Assembly (NCBI GenBank): GCA_905215275.1
Contig: CAJMPE010000019.1
Span: 1 to 16,753 of the forward strand
Source of the DNA: an uncultured bacterium
GTDB taxonomy: Bacteria; Actinomycetota; Coriobacteriia; Coriobacteriales; Coriobacteriaceae
Direction: 5' to 3'
Length of the DNA stretch: 16,753 nucleotides
The translations under genes were made by a program, and so were the position numbers. Below the pieces are notes generated by a model, which saw only the letters and a program-made list of their open reading frames with translations, made no database searches and was not told the origin of the DNA. Shown here one piece after another: positions 1 through 6,943 of this stretch (the stretch's first letter is position 1; each line of letters starts with the position of its first letter).

Positions 1-687
1 GGATTCGGTAAGCGTAAAAAGAATTACAAGCTGATACTTGACGCTTTTTCATCCATACAGCGCGACTCCGCAAGAAAACCGCGCGTGGGAATAGTGGGGG
101 AGATTTACGTCAAATATTCGCCGCTTGCCAATAACCACCTCGAAGAATTCCTTATCCGCGAGGGGTGCGAGCCCGTCGTTCCCGGACTTATGGATTTCGT
201 GCTTTACTGTACGGTAAACAACATAAACGACGGTAAAATTTACGGATTCAAAAACACCGTAACCCGTGTTTCGTCCTTGCTTTATAAAATTCTGCTGTCG
301 CTGTCGAGAAAACTCAACAAAACCGTTATGTCTTACGGCGGTTTCGACCCCATGGACGATTTCGAAGAGCTCAGAAAGGAGGCGGATAAGCTCATAAACC
401 AGGGTGTCAAAATGGGCGAAGGCTGGCTTATAACCGCCGAAATGGGCTGCCTTGCTAAAACGGGCACAAAAAATATAGTTTGCACACAGCCTTTCGGGTG
501 TCTGCCCAACCATGTCGTGGGGCGCGGGCTCATCCATGCGCTCAAGGAGCAGTATCCCACGGCGCAGTTCCTGCCGCTCGACTACGATCCCGACGTGAGC
601 TTCGCCAACGTGGAGAACCGTCTTCAGATGCTCATCATGAACGCCAAGGCGCAGGGGTGCGGTGAGGCGCATGGCGAGACCGCGTAA
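1..687 (+). CDS. 2-hydroxyacyl-CoA dehydratase activase-like protein, C-terminal fragment
   Basis: The frame is open from base 1, so the 5' end lies outside the window and only about 228 C-terminal residues are visible. Segments such as VGIVGEIYVKYSP, GWLITAEMG and CTQPFGCLPNHVVGRG resemble the C-terminal part of the large CoA-substrate-specific activases (BadF/HgdC type with a DUF2229-like region). Members of that family couple ATP hydrolysis to electron transfer into 2-hydroxyacyl-CoA dehydratases; the role here is inferred from family only. The stop at 685-687 overlaps the next gene. The sequence is odd: up to about base 480 it uses AAA, ATA and AGA codons freely, and after that only host-like AAG and ATC, with the frame intact. 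The gene may therefore be a join of two homologues. Confidence 0.7.
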   Translation, partial: GFGKRKKNYKLILDAFSSIQRDSARKPRVGIVGEIYVKYSPLANNHLEEFLIREGCEPVVPGLMDFVLYCTVNNINDGKIYGFKNTVTRVSSLLYKILLSLSRKLNKTVMSYGGFDPMDDFEELRKEADKLINQGVKMGEGWLITAEMGCLAKTGTKNIVCTQPFGCLPNHVVGRGLIHALKEQYPTAQFLPLDYDPDVSFANVENRLQMLIMNAKAQGCGEAHGETA

Positions 688-1360
688 GGACGCCGATGCG
701 CCCGATGCACGCACCCGTATCATCGAGGCGTTTTGGGAGCTCATCGAGAACAACAGCATCTTCGAGCTGTCGGTTGGCGAGGTGACCCGCGCCGCCCAGT
801 GCAATCGCGGAACGTTTTACTACTATTTTCACGATTTCGATGAACTCGTCGCCATCGCCATAGCCCAGCTGCTGCAGGATAACGAGCTCATCACCGATGT
901 CCTCTGGCATTTTTCGAGCGAGGGCGACCTTTCGGCGTTCGACCGGCGCGACGTCCGCTGCCTGCTGCGGCGCATCGTCATCACCATGAGGGCGGGTGCC
1001 GCCGAGCAGGTCGTGCAGGGCATCCATACGATCATCATCGACCGCGTGAGAGAGATCGTCCACCCCGACGGAGAAGAGCTCAAGGCAGATTCGAGCTTTG
1101 CGGTGGGCTTTCTGGTCTCGGGCATCATGGGCTTTGTGATGGCGGTCGGCTTTGCCCGGGAGGGCGGCGAGGAGATAGACCTCGAGCAGCTGGGGGACAG
1201 CGCGTGCGCGTACCTGAGGGCGGTCGCCATGCAGACGGTGGAAACGGTCGCGCAAGTCGAGGGCGTCGATACATCCGAGCTGCTCGAACGCGTCTCCAAG
1301 GAGGCCGATGCCTATCGCGCATCGCGTGCGACGAGTCCCGACGTGGTGAAAGACGCCTAG
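671..1360 (+). CDS. TetR/AcrR-family transcriptional regulator
   Basis: A 229-residue protein with a TetR-type N-terminal helix-turn-helix. Residues about 10-60 carry RTRIIEAFWELIE, then VGEVTRAAQCNRGTFYYYFHDFDELV, the typical recognition helix and YYYF block of the family. The rest is a helical ligand/dimerisation domain with no recognisable specificity. I chose ATG 671 because MARPRK is a typical TetR beginning. GTG 662 is an alternative, with AGGGG at 653-657 in front of it. The gene overlaps the upstream activase gene by 17 bases in another frame, so the two are probably co-transcribed and translationally coupled, and the regulator may sense a CoA or fatty-acid metabolite linked to that locus (inference). 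Codon use is host-like throughout, unlike the first part of the upstream gene. Confidence 0.85.
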   Translation: MARPRKDADAPDARTRIIEAFWELIENNSIFELSVGEVTRAAQCNRGTFYYYFHDFDELVAIAIAQLLQDNELITDVLWHFSSEGDLSAFDRRDVRCLLRRIVITMRAGAAEQVVQGIHTIIIDRVREIVHPDGEELKADSSFAVGFLVSGIMGFVMAVGFAREGGEEIDLEQLGDSACAYLRAVAMQTVETVAQVEGVDTSELLERVSKEADAYRASRATSPDVVKDA

Positions 1361-1385
1361 GGTTTCTCTTGCGGGGCGCCTGTCG

Positions 1386-1413
1386 CGCATCGCGCGGTGA
1401 GTCCCGCGATGCG
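1386..1413. repeat. 9-bp perfect inverted repeat after the tetR gene
   Basis: CGCATCGCG at 1386-1394 is the exact reverse complement of CGCGATGCG at 1405-1413, with a 10-base spacer. There is no T run after it, so it is not a standard intrinsic terminator. It lies 26 bases after the regulator stop and could be an operator or an mRNA 3' hairpin. Its left arm also resembles the 3' end of tetR (around 1315-1338), as if part of the gene end had been duplicated. Confidence 0.45.
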
Positions 1414-1498
1414 GTCATAACCTGCATTCATGTGAGCCGGGTTTATAGATATTCCTCCAGCTGTTAACATAGACAACCTGTGGGTAAAGAGACAAAAG

Positions 1499-1521
1499 CG
1501 CCGCCGATGGGCGGGCGTTTT
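1499..1521 (+). terminator. Small GC hairpin with T run in the clpC leader
   Basis: CGCC-GCC (1499-1505) pairs with GGC-G-GGCG (1510-1517), seven pairs with one bulged G and a GATG loop, followed directly by TTTT (1518-1521). It ends 31 bases before the clpC start codon. It could be the tetR terminator or a conditional attenuator in the clpC leader. The short stem keeps confidence low. Confidence 0.4.
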
Positions 1522-1552
1522 GATTTCGATGAACTCATGTAAGGAAACGAGC

Positions 1553-4195
1553 ATGTTAGATAGATTTACCGATCGAGCGCGCAAGGTCATGTCGATGGCC
1601 AAACAGGAGGCGCTCGATCTTCATTCAAATAAGGTGGGCACCGAGCACCTGCTGCTCGCGCTTGCCAAGGAGGACGAGGGCATTGCCGCCGAGGCGCTGC
1701 GTTCGCTCGACATCTCCTACGATGACATCATGGATACTCTCAAAGAGGTCCAGACCACGGTTCCCGAGCCCAGTGAGGAGACCGAGGCGGCCAAGCTCGC
1801 CTTTACGCCGCTCGTCATTAGCGTGATGGAGCGTTCGTTCCGCGTGGCGCGTGAGAACAACCAGACCTACGTGTCGACCGAGCACTTGCTGATCGGCATC
1901 GTCGAAGAGGGCAACGGCATGGCCATGGACATCCTCATGCGCCTGGGTGTGTCGTCCGCCTCCATCAAAAAGGCTATCGAGAAACTCACCGCCAAGGACC
2001 AGGACAAGAAGCGTCCGCTCGCCGGCGCCGGTGCCGGTCGTCCCGGTGCGGGCCTGCCGTTCTTTAGCGGCTCGGATGCCTCTCAGCAAAAGGGGAGTGG
2101 CACCGATACGCTTAAGCAGTTCGCGACCAACCTCACGCAGAAGGCGCGCGACGGCGAGCTCGACCCTGTAATCGGTCGCGAAAAGGAAGTCCAGCGTATG
2201 ATGGAAATTCTTTCGCGCCGCACCAAGAACAACCCGCTCATTCTGGGCGACCCCGGCGTGGGCAAGACGGCCATCGTCGAGGGCCTGGCTCAGCAGATTG
2301 CAGCCGGCAACGTGCCCGAGAACCTCATGAACCAGAATATCTGGACGCTCGACCTGCCAGGCCTCGTTGCGGGTGCCAAGTATCGCGGCGAGTTTGAGGA
2401 GCGCCTCAAGAACGTGATCCAGGAGGCCACCGAAGCCGACGACGTCATCCTGTTTATCGACGAGATGCACACTATCATCGGTGCCGGTTCTGCCGAGGGC
2501 TCCATCGACGCGAGCTCCATGCTCAAGCCCGTGCTCGCGCGCGGTGCCTTCCAGATTATCGGCGCCACCACGGCCGAGGAATTCCGCAAGTACCTCACCA
2601 AGGACCCGGCCTTCGAGCGTCGCTTCCAGACCATCGATGTCGAGGAGCCGAGCGTCGAGGACACGGTCAAGATCCTGACCGCGCTCAAGCCGCGCTACGA
2701 GGAGCACCACCATGTGCGCTATACGCAGGGTGCTATCGAGGCCGCCGCGAACCTTTCCAACCGCTACATCCAGGATCGCTTCCTGCCCGATAAGGCTATC
2801 GACCTCATTGACGAGGCCGGTGCCCGCGCTCGCATCGCCGCGAATCGCGCGCCCGAGCCGGTGCGTGAGGCCGAGCATCGCGTGGAGGAGCTTAAGGCCG
2901 CCGCGCAGGAGGCCACCGAGAGCGACGACATGAACAAGGCCGCCGAGATCACTGAGCAGCAGAAGGCCGCCGAGATTGAGCTCGCCGAGGCCAAGGCCGC
3001 CTGGACCGCCGAGCTCGACGCCAGCCCGCTCACCATCGATGTCTCCCAGATCGCCGACATCGTGTCCGTGACTTCGGGCGTGCCGGTGTCTTCGCTTACC
3101 GAGAGCGAGAGCCGTCGCCTGCTGCAAGCCGAAAGCGTGCTCAAGACGCGCATCATCGGTCAGGATGAGGCTGTCGAGGCAGTTGCCAAGGCCGTGCGCC
3201 GCAGCCGCTCGCCGCTCAAGGATCCGCGTCGCCCCGGCGGCAGCTTTATCTTCCTGGGTCCCACCGGCACGGGCAAGACCGAGCTCGCCAAGACGCTCGC
3301 CGAGTACCTCTTTGGCAACAAGGATGCGCTCATCAGCTTCGACATGTCCGAGTTCGGTAGCGAGTTCGAGGTCTCCAAGCTCATCGGTAGCCCTCCGGGT
3401 TACGTCGGTCACGACGAGGGCGGCCAGCTCACCAAGGCCGTTCGTCGCCATCCGTACTCGGTCGTGCTGTTCGACGAGATCGAGAAGGCGCACCCCGATA
3501 TCTTCAACATCTTGCTGCAGGTGCTGGAGGAGGGTCGTCTGACCGATAGCCAGGGCAAGACGGTCGACTTCCGCAACACCGTGATCATCATGACGTCTAA
3601 CGTGGGCGCCCGCGAGATTGCGCAGGATGCAAGCGTTGGCTTTGGCACCACCGGCGAGCAGGGTCTCACGTCGAGTGAGATCCGTGGTCGCGCGATGGGC
3701 GAACTCAAGCGCCTGTTCCGCCCCGAGCTGCTCAACCGTATCGACGACATCGTGGTGTTCCAGAAGCTCTCGGGCGAGAATCTCACCAAGATCGCGCACC
3801 TGCTGGTGGACGACCTGCGTCAGCGTTTGATTGCCAACGGCATGAACATCAAGCTCACCGATGCGGCCTATGACAAGATCGTGGCCGAGGGCACCGACCT
3901 CACCAACGGTGCGCGTCCGCTGCGCCGTGCTATTCAAAAGCTCATCGAGGACCCGCTGTCCGAGGAGCTTCTGGCCGGCGAGTGGGGCGAGGGCGATACC
4001 GTCCTGTGCGACGTGGCCGATGGCAAGTTTGTCTTTAGCCACGGCACGGGCGAGATCCCGGCACCGCGTCCGGCGGGCACACTCGGTGGCGATACCGCTC
4101 CGGCGGCACCGCACACCGGCAACGCCGCGCCCGTGAGCGGCGGCGTGACCTCGGGCCCCGGCGGCATGATGCAAGCCGGCTCCGGCGCGCTGTAG
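1553..4195 (+). CDS. clpC: ATP-dependent Clp protease ATP-binding subunit ClpC
   Basis: An 880-residue HSP100/ClpC unfoldase that feeds substrates to the ClpP peptidase in the cytoplasm. The N-domain has two Clp-N repeats (about 1-145; GTEHLLLALAKE and STEHLLIGIVEE). A glycine/proline-rich linker (about 160-180) follows. AAA-1 has Walker A GDPGVGKT at 232-239 and a FIDEMHTI Walker B. The middle domain is a short coiled coil rich in Ala, Glu and Lys (VEELKAAAQEA onward). AAA-2 has Walker A GPTGTGKT at 569-576 and VLFDEIEKAHPDI. The C-terminus is a Gly/Pro/Ala-rich tail ending GSGAL, longer than in Bacillus. ATG 1553 is preferred over an in-frame ATG at 1520 because AAGGA at 1541-1545 is correctly spaced and MLDRFTDRARKV is the canonical ClpC beginning. 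I saw no clear CtsR or HspR operator upstream. No mcsA/mcsB lies beside it. Confidence 0.97.
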   Translation: MLDRFTDRARKVMSMAKQEALDLHSNKVGTEHLLLALAKEDEGIAAEALRSLDISYDDIMDTLKEVQTTVPEPSEETEAAKLAFTPLVISVMERSFRVARENNQTYVSTEHLLIGIVEEGNGMAMDILMRLGVSSASIKKAIEKLTAKDQDKKRPLAGAGAGRPGAGLPFFSGSDASQQKGSGTDTLKQFATNLTQKARDGELDPVIGREKEVQRMMEILSRRTKNNPLILGDPGVGKTAIVEGLAQQIAAGNVPENLMNQNIWTLDLPGLVAGAKYRGEFEERLKNVIQEATEADDVILFIDEMHTIIGAGSAEGSIDASSMLKPVLARGAFQIIGATTAEEFRKYLTKDPAFERRFQTIDVEEPSVEDTVKILTALKPRYEEHHHVRYTQGAIEAAANLSNRYIQDRFLPDKAIDLIDEAGARARIAANRAPEPVREAEHRVEELKAAAQEATESDDMNKAAEITEQQKAAEIELAEAKAAWTAELDASPLTIDVSQIADIVSVTSGVPVSSLTESESRRLLQAESVLKTRIIGQDEAVEAVAKAVRRSRSPLKDPRRPGGSFIFLGPTGTGKTELAKTLAEYLFGNKDALISFDMSEFGSEFEVSKLIGSPPGYVGHDEGGQLTKAVRRHPYSVVLFDEIEKAHPDIFNILLQVLEEGRLTDSQGKTVDFRNTVIIMTSNVGAREIAQDASVGFGTTGEQGLTSSEIRGRAMGELKRLFRPELLNRIDDIVVFQKLSGENLTKIAHLLVDDLRQRLIANGMNIKLTDAAYDKIVAEGTDLTNGARPLRRAIQKLIEDPLSEELLAGEWGEGDTVLCDVADGKFVFSHGTGEIPAPRPAGTLGGDTAPAAPHTGNAAPVSGGVTSGPGGMMQAGSGAL

Positions 4196-4215
4196 GGAAT
4201 AAACATACCTTGTAT

Positions 4216-4253
4216 AACGGGGGCGTTTCCGATAAGGAGGCGCCCCCGTTTCT
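4216..4253 (+). terminator. Rho-independent terminator of clpC
   Basis: AACGGGGGCG (4216-4225) pairs perfectly with CGCCCCCGTT (4241-4250), a 10-bp GC-rich stem around a 15-base loop, with a short T-rich tail. It lies 20 bases after the clpC stop and separates clpC from the toxin-antitoxin module. Confidence 0.85.
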
Positions 4254-4277
4254 ATTGAAATGTGCTTCAATCTGCCG

Positions 4278-4308
4278 TGCTATACTGAAATTGAGATTCA
4301 GTATAGCA
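4278..4308. promoter_or_regulatory. 12-7-12 palindromic operator of the toxin-antitoxin module
   Basis: TGCTATACTGAA (4278-4289) and TTCAGTATAGCA (4297-4308) are perfect reverse complements separated by 7 bases. The left arm contains TATACT (4281-4286), a good -10 candidate, and the right arm ends at the AAAGGAG Shine-Dalgarno (4308-4314) of the antitoxin. Placement over the promoter and ribosome site fits autorepression by a ribbon-helix-helix antitoxin. No strong -35 is seen at standard distance. Confidence 0.75.
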
Positions 4309-4319
4309 AAGGAGTTGAT

Positions 4320-4688
4320 ATGCCTACATCAATACTCGACACGCGGCCAGTTCAGATGAACGTGCGTATAGATCGCCAGCTCAAAGAGGCAGGAGACGCC
4401 GTACTGACTCATATTGGCATGACGCCGTCACAAGCTGTGAGGGAGCTGTGGCAGTACTTGACCGAGAACGGTCATATGCCCGTCGCAAAAAAGAATGATG
4501 ACGAAGTCCTGCCTGACGACATACGATCGAAGGCGAGTTCGTCCCGCGTCTCGGAAGGGGCTGCGTTAATTTCGAATTTTTATGAGCGGTTCTCGATTCA
4601 GAGGCCGAGCCCCGATGAAGCCTTTGATTACGACGAGTTATACGATCAAATGATGATCGAGAGATTCAGCGATTGGATCGAATTATGA
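4320..4688 (+). CDS. RelB/DinJ-like antitoxin
   Basis: A 122-residue acidic protein. The N-terminal ~50 residues (VQMNVRIDRQLKEAGDAVL, then MTPSQAVRELWQYL) look like the ribbon-helix-helix DNA-binding fold of RelB/DinJ antitoxins. The C-terminal part, rich in Asp, Glu and aromatic residues (DEAFDYDELYDQMM), is probably the toxin-binding tail. The start is ATG 4320, with AAAGGAG at 4308-4314; an in-frame ATG at 4260 would read through the palindromic operator and is rejected. The stop overlaps the toxin start as ATGA, so the two are translationally coupled. Base composition is lower in GC than clpC or pepD, suggesting acquired DNA. Its role is to neutralise the downstream PIN nuclease and repress the operon (inference from family and context). 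Confidence 0.8.
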   Translation: MPTSILDTRPVQMNVRIDRQLKEAGDAVLTHIGMTPSQAVRELWQYLTENGHMPVAKKNDDEVLPDDIRSKASSSRVSEGAALISNFYERFSIQRPSPDEAFDYDELYDQMMIERFSDWIEL

Positions 4689-5212
4689 GCGGCGTCGGAA
4701 CGAAACGTGTGCTCAAGCTGTTGATCGACACGAACGTCTGGCTAGATTACTTTCTCGCTCGTACGAATGCGACCAGGCCGATAGTCGAGCTCCTTTCTCG
4801 CGCGGCGGAAGCGGAGGATATCGTCCTCTTCTCGTCCTCCCTGTCTGTCAAAGACGTCTATTACATTCTGGGAAGGACGATGAAGGCCGACGCCCGCCGT
4901 GAGGGGGCTCTCACTCCCGAAGCCATCGCCGGTGCCGACGAGACAGCGTGGGCGTGCGTTCGCCTGATTCGGCAAAAGTCGATTATTGCCTCGGTCGGTG
5001 CAGACGAGGTCTTCGACTCCTTTGTGTTCAAGTATCATCACAACGACTTTGAGGACGACCTGATGCTGGGCGTCGCCAATCGCATTGATGCCGATTACGT
5101 CGTGACAGAGGACAAAAATCTCATCAAACATACCAATGGTGTATGCATTAATGTTCAACAGGCGTTGAAGTTGGTTGAAGGGTCCAACGTCCCTTCGGCA
5201 CGGCCCGTCTAA
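4685..5212 (+). CDS. PIN-domain toxin (predicted RNase)
   Basis: A 175-residue PIN-fold protein, probably a Mg2+-dependent RNA endonuclease. The first strand carries LLIDTNVWLDYF with acidic residue D15. The C-terminal half has the hallmark DFEDDLMLGVANRIDADYV followed by VTEDKNL, which supplies the remaining carboxylates; an internal acidic residue probably lies in PIVELLSRA. ATG 4685 overlaps the antitoxin stop (ATGA), the usual coupling in type II modules; TTG 4673 and a GTG near 4709 are alternatives. The neighbours and the palindrome upstream support a toxin role. Pairing of a RelB-like ribbon-helix-helix antitoxin with a PIN toxin is a mix-and-match arrangement seen in this class. The RNA target cannot be read from sequence. 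Confidence 0.83.
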   Translation: MSGVGTKRVLKLLIDTNVWLDYFLARTNATRPIVELLSRAAEAEDIVLFSSSLSVKDVYYILGRTMKADARREGALTPEAIAGADETAWACVRLIRQKSIIASVGADEVFDSFVFKYHHNDFEDDLMLGVANRIDADYVVTEDKNLIKHTNGVCINVQQALKLVEGSNVPSARPV

Positions 5213-5216
5213 CATG

Positions 5217-5232
5217 CTTTATCTTGATAAAG
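5217..5232. repeat. 7-2-7 inverted repeat downstream of the PIN toxin
   Basis: CTTTATC and GATAAAG are perfect reverse complements separated by TT. The element starts 4 bases after the toxin stop. It has no T run and looks more like a protein-binding site than a terminator. It could serve the following pepD gene. Confidence 0.4.
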
Positions 5233-5251
5233 TGGCGTTTCCTTGCCGTTA

Positions 5252-5280
5252 GCCGATGATGCGAGGGCGCTCGGCGTTTT
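5252..5280 (+). terminator. Weak terminator-like hairpin before pepD
   Basis: GCCGA (5252-5256) pairs with TCGGC (5271-5275), enclosing a GCG/CGC inner stem with an unpaired TGAT on one side, and GTTTT follows. It is positioned to end the toxin-antitoxin transcript, but the bulge makes it a weak candidate. Confidence 0.3.
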
Positions 5281-5360
5281 CGACTGGTTTATGCACGCAA
5301 AGTCTGGGAATATACAAGTCGCATGTCTTACTGTCTAACCAGTTGCGCCAAGGAGGCACC

Positions 5361-6818
5361 ATGGACTACAAGATTACCGGCTACGAGCCCGCCCAGCTGT
5401 TCCATTTCTTTGAGGAGGTCAGCGCGATCCCCCGTGGGTCTGGCAACGAGAAGGGCATCAGCGATTTCCTGGTTGCGTTTGCCAAGGAACGCGGCCTCGA
5501 TGTGTACCAGGACGAGGTCTACAACGTCATCATTCGCAAGCCCGCATCTGCCGGTGCCGAGAATGCCCCGACCGTGATGCTGCAGGGCCACATCGACATG
5601 GTGTGCGACAAGCTGGGCTCCGTTGAGCACGACTTTACGACTGATGGTATCGACCTGGTCGTCAAGGACGGCGTCCTCACCGCTAACGGCACCACTCTGG
5701 GCGCCGACAACGGTATTGCCGTCGCTCTGATGCTCACTGTTCTCGATGACGATTCGATCGTTCACCCCGCCCTCGAGTGCGTATTCACCACCGACGAGGA
5801 GACTGGCCTGGTCGGCGCCGAGACGCTCGACAAGTCCCAGATTAGCGCCCGCACCATGATTAACCTTGACTCCGAGGAAGAGGGCGTTGCTACCGTCAGC
5901 TGCGCCGGCGGTGTCGTCGTTACCTACACCTGCCCCATCGTGCGCGAGCACAAGACCGGTAGCACCCTCACGCTCGACATCTCCGGCCTGCTGGGCGGCC
6001 ACTCCGGCAGCGATATCAACCTGGAGCGCGGCAACGGCAACCTCATCATGGCCCGCATCATCGACCGCCTGATGGTTGCCGGCGAGCCCGCCATCGTTAG
6101 CTTTAACGGCGGCACCAAGGACAACGCCATCAACCGTGAGTGCAAGGCTGTTCTGGTCTACGCCGACCACGCTGCCGCCGAGGCCGCGGCCCAGATCGCA
6201 AAGGGCATCATCGCCGACGTTACTGCCGAGCTCGAGGTCTTCGACCCCGGCTTTACCTGCACGGTTGAGATTGCCGACAACACTGAGGTCGAGGCCATGG
6301 ACGAGAAGTCCGCACTTGCCCTTATTCGCGCTCTGCGTCTTGCCCCCAACGGTGTGATCCGCCGCAACGTCGCCACCGACGGCTCCGTCGAGGTTTCCTC
6401 CAACATCGGCGTGGTTGCCACCTCTGACGACCAGGTCAAGATCATGCTGTCCCCGCGCTCCTCGATCACCTCGCTGCAGAACGAGTTCAAGGACCGCCTG
6501 CAGACGCTGGCCGATGTCCTGGGATTCGACGCCAAGTTTGAGTTCGAGTATCCCGGCTGGAGCTATGCCGAGCATTCGCCGGTCCGCGACATCTTTGTCG
6601 AGAGCTATCGCGAGCTCTTTGGCTCCGAGCTACGAATCGAGTCCATTCACGCCGGCCTTGAGTGCGGTCTGTTTGCCGAGGCCCTGCACGGCCTGGATGC
6701 CATCGCCGTGGGCCCGACGCTCTCCGATGTCCACACCCCGGACGAGAGCATGGAGCTCGCTTCTGCCGAGCGCTTCTACGAGCTGCTCATCGACGTCCTC
6801 AAGCGCCTCGCTGCGTAA
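5361..6818 (+). CDS. pepD: Beta-Ala-His (Xaa-His) dipeptidase, M20C family
   Basis: A 485-residue cytoplasmic zinc aminoacyl-histidine dipeptidase, the usual PepD length, that would hydrolyse Xaa-His and other small peptides during peptide use. Metal-site motifs are in order: QGHIDMVCDK (H77, D79), GADNGIAVA (bridging D116), TDEETGL (general base E146, ligand E147), NLDSEEEG (D170) and a C-terminal DVHTPDE carrying the last histidine. The middle part (about 200-380) is the inserted dimerisation or lid domain of M20 enzymes. ATG 5361 is chosen because AGGAGG at 5351-5356 precedes it and MDYKITGYEPAQLFHFFEEVS is a typical beginning; an upstream in-frame ATG near 5256 has no such signal. A TATACA -10 candidate lies at 5311-5316 without a convincing -35. 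It has its own strong terminator, so it is a single-gene unit. Confidence 0.95.
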   Translation: MDYKITGYEPAQLFHFFEEVSAIPRGSGNEKGISDFLVAFAKERGLDVYQDEVYNVIIRKPASAGAENAPTVMLQGHIDMVCDKLGSVEHDFTTDGIDLVVKDGVLTANGTTLGADNGIAVALMLTVLDDDSIVHPALECVFTTDEETGLVGAETLDKSQISARTMINLDSEEEGVATVSCAGGVVVTYTCPIVREHKTGSTLTLDISGLLGGHSGSDINLERGNGNLIMARIIDRLMVAGEPAIVSFNGGTKDNAINRECKAVLVYADHAAAEAAAQIAKGIIADVTAELEVFDPGFTCTVEIADNTEVEAMDEKSALALIRALRLAPNGVIRRNVATDGSVEVSSNIGVVATSDDQVKIMLSPRSSITSLQNEFKDRLQTLADVLGFDAKFEFEYPGWSYAEHSPVRDIFVESYRELFGSELRIESIHAGLECGLFAEALHGLDAIAVGPTLSDVHTPDESMELASAERFYELLIDVLKRLAA

Positions 6819-6873
6819 AGGTTGCGCTAACGGCAGTCCGAGCCACGTGCTAGCGGATTGCAAATGACATTAC

Positions 6874-6920
6874 GAGAGGGGGCACCCGGTCTTTGCGACA
6901 GGTGCCCCCTCTCTTCTTTT
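6874..6920 (+). terminator. Strong Rho-independent terminator of pepD
   Basis: GAGAGGGGGCACC (6874-6886) pairs perfectly with GGTGCCCCCTCTC (6901-6913), 13 bp, followed by TTCTTTT. It lies between the convergent pepD and hipA genes. The T run is only on the pepD side, so it acts mainly on plus-strand transcripts. Confidence 0.93.
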
Positions 6921-6943
6921 GGGAAATGGGAAATTGCGGGCGT

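Noticed and set aside
1470..1500. Possible CtsR box upstream of clpC (GGGTAAAGAGACAAAA)
   Set aside because: Only a loose resemblance to the tandem GGTCAAA heptads; both half sites have mismatches, so it is not called.
1625..4270. 881-residue minus-strand reading frame opposite clpC
   Set aside because: It is a high-GC antisense shadow of clpC: the opposite frame is clearly functional, and this translation is a low-complexity Leu/Gly/Ala/Asp-rich sequence without domains.
4260..4319. Upstream start of the RelB-like antitoxin
   Set aside because: It would be translated through the palindromic operator, and AAAGGAG is placed for ATG 4320.
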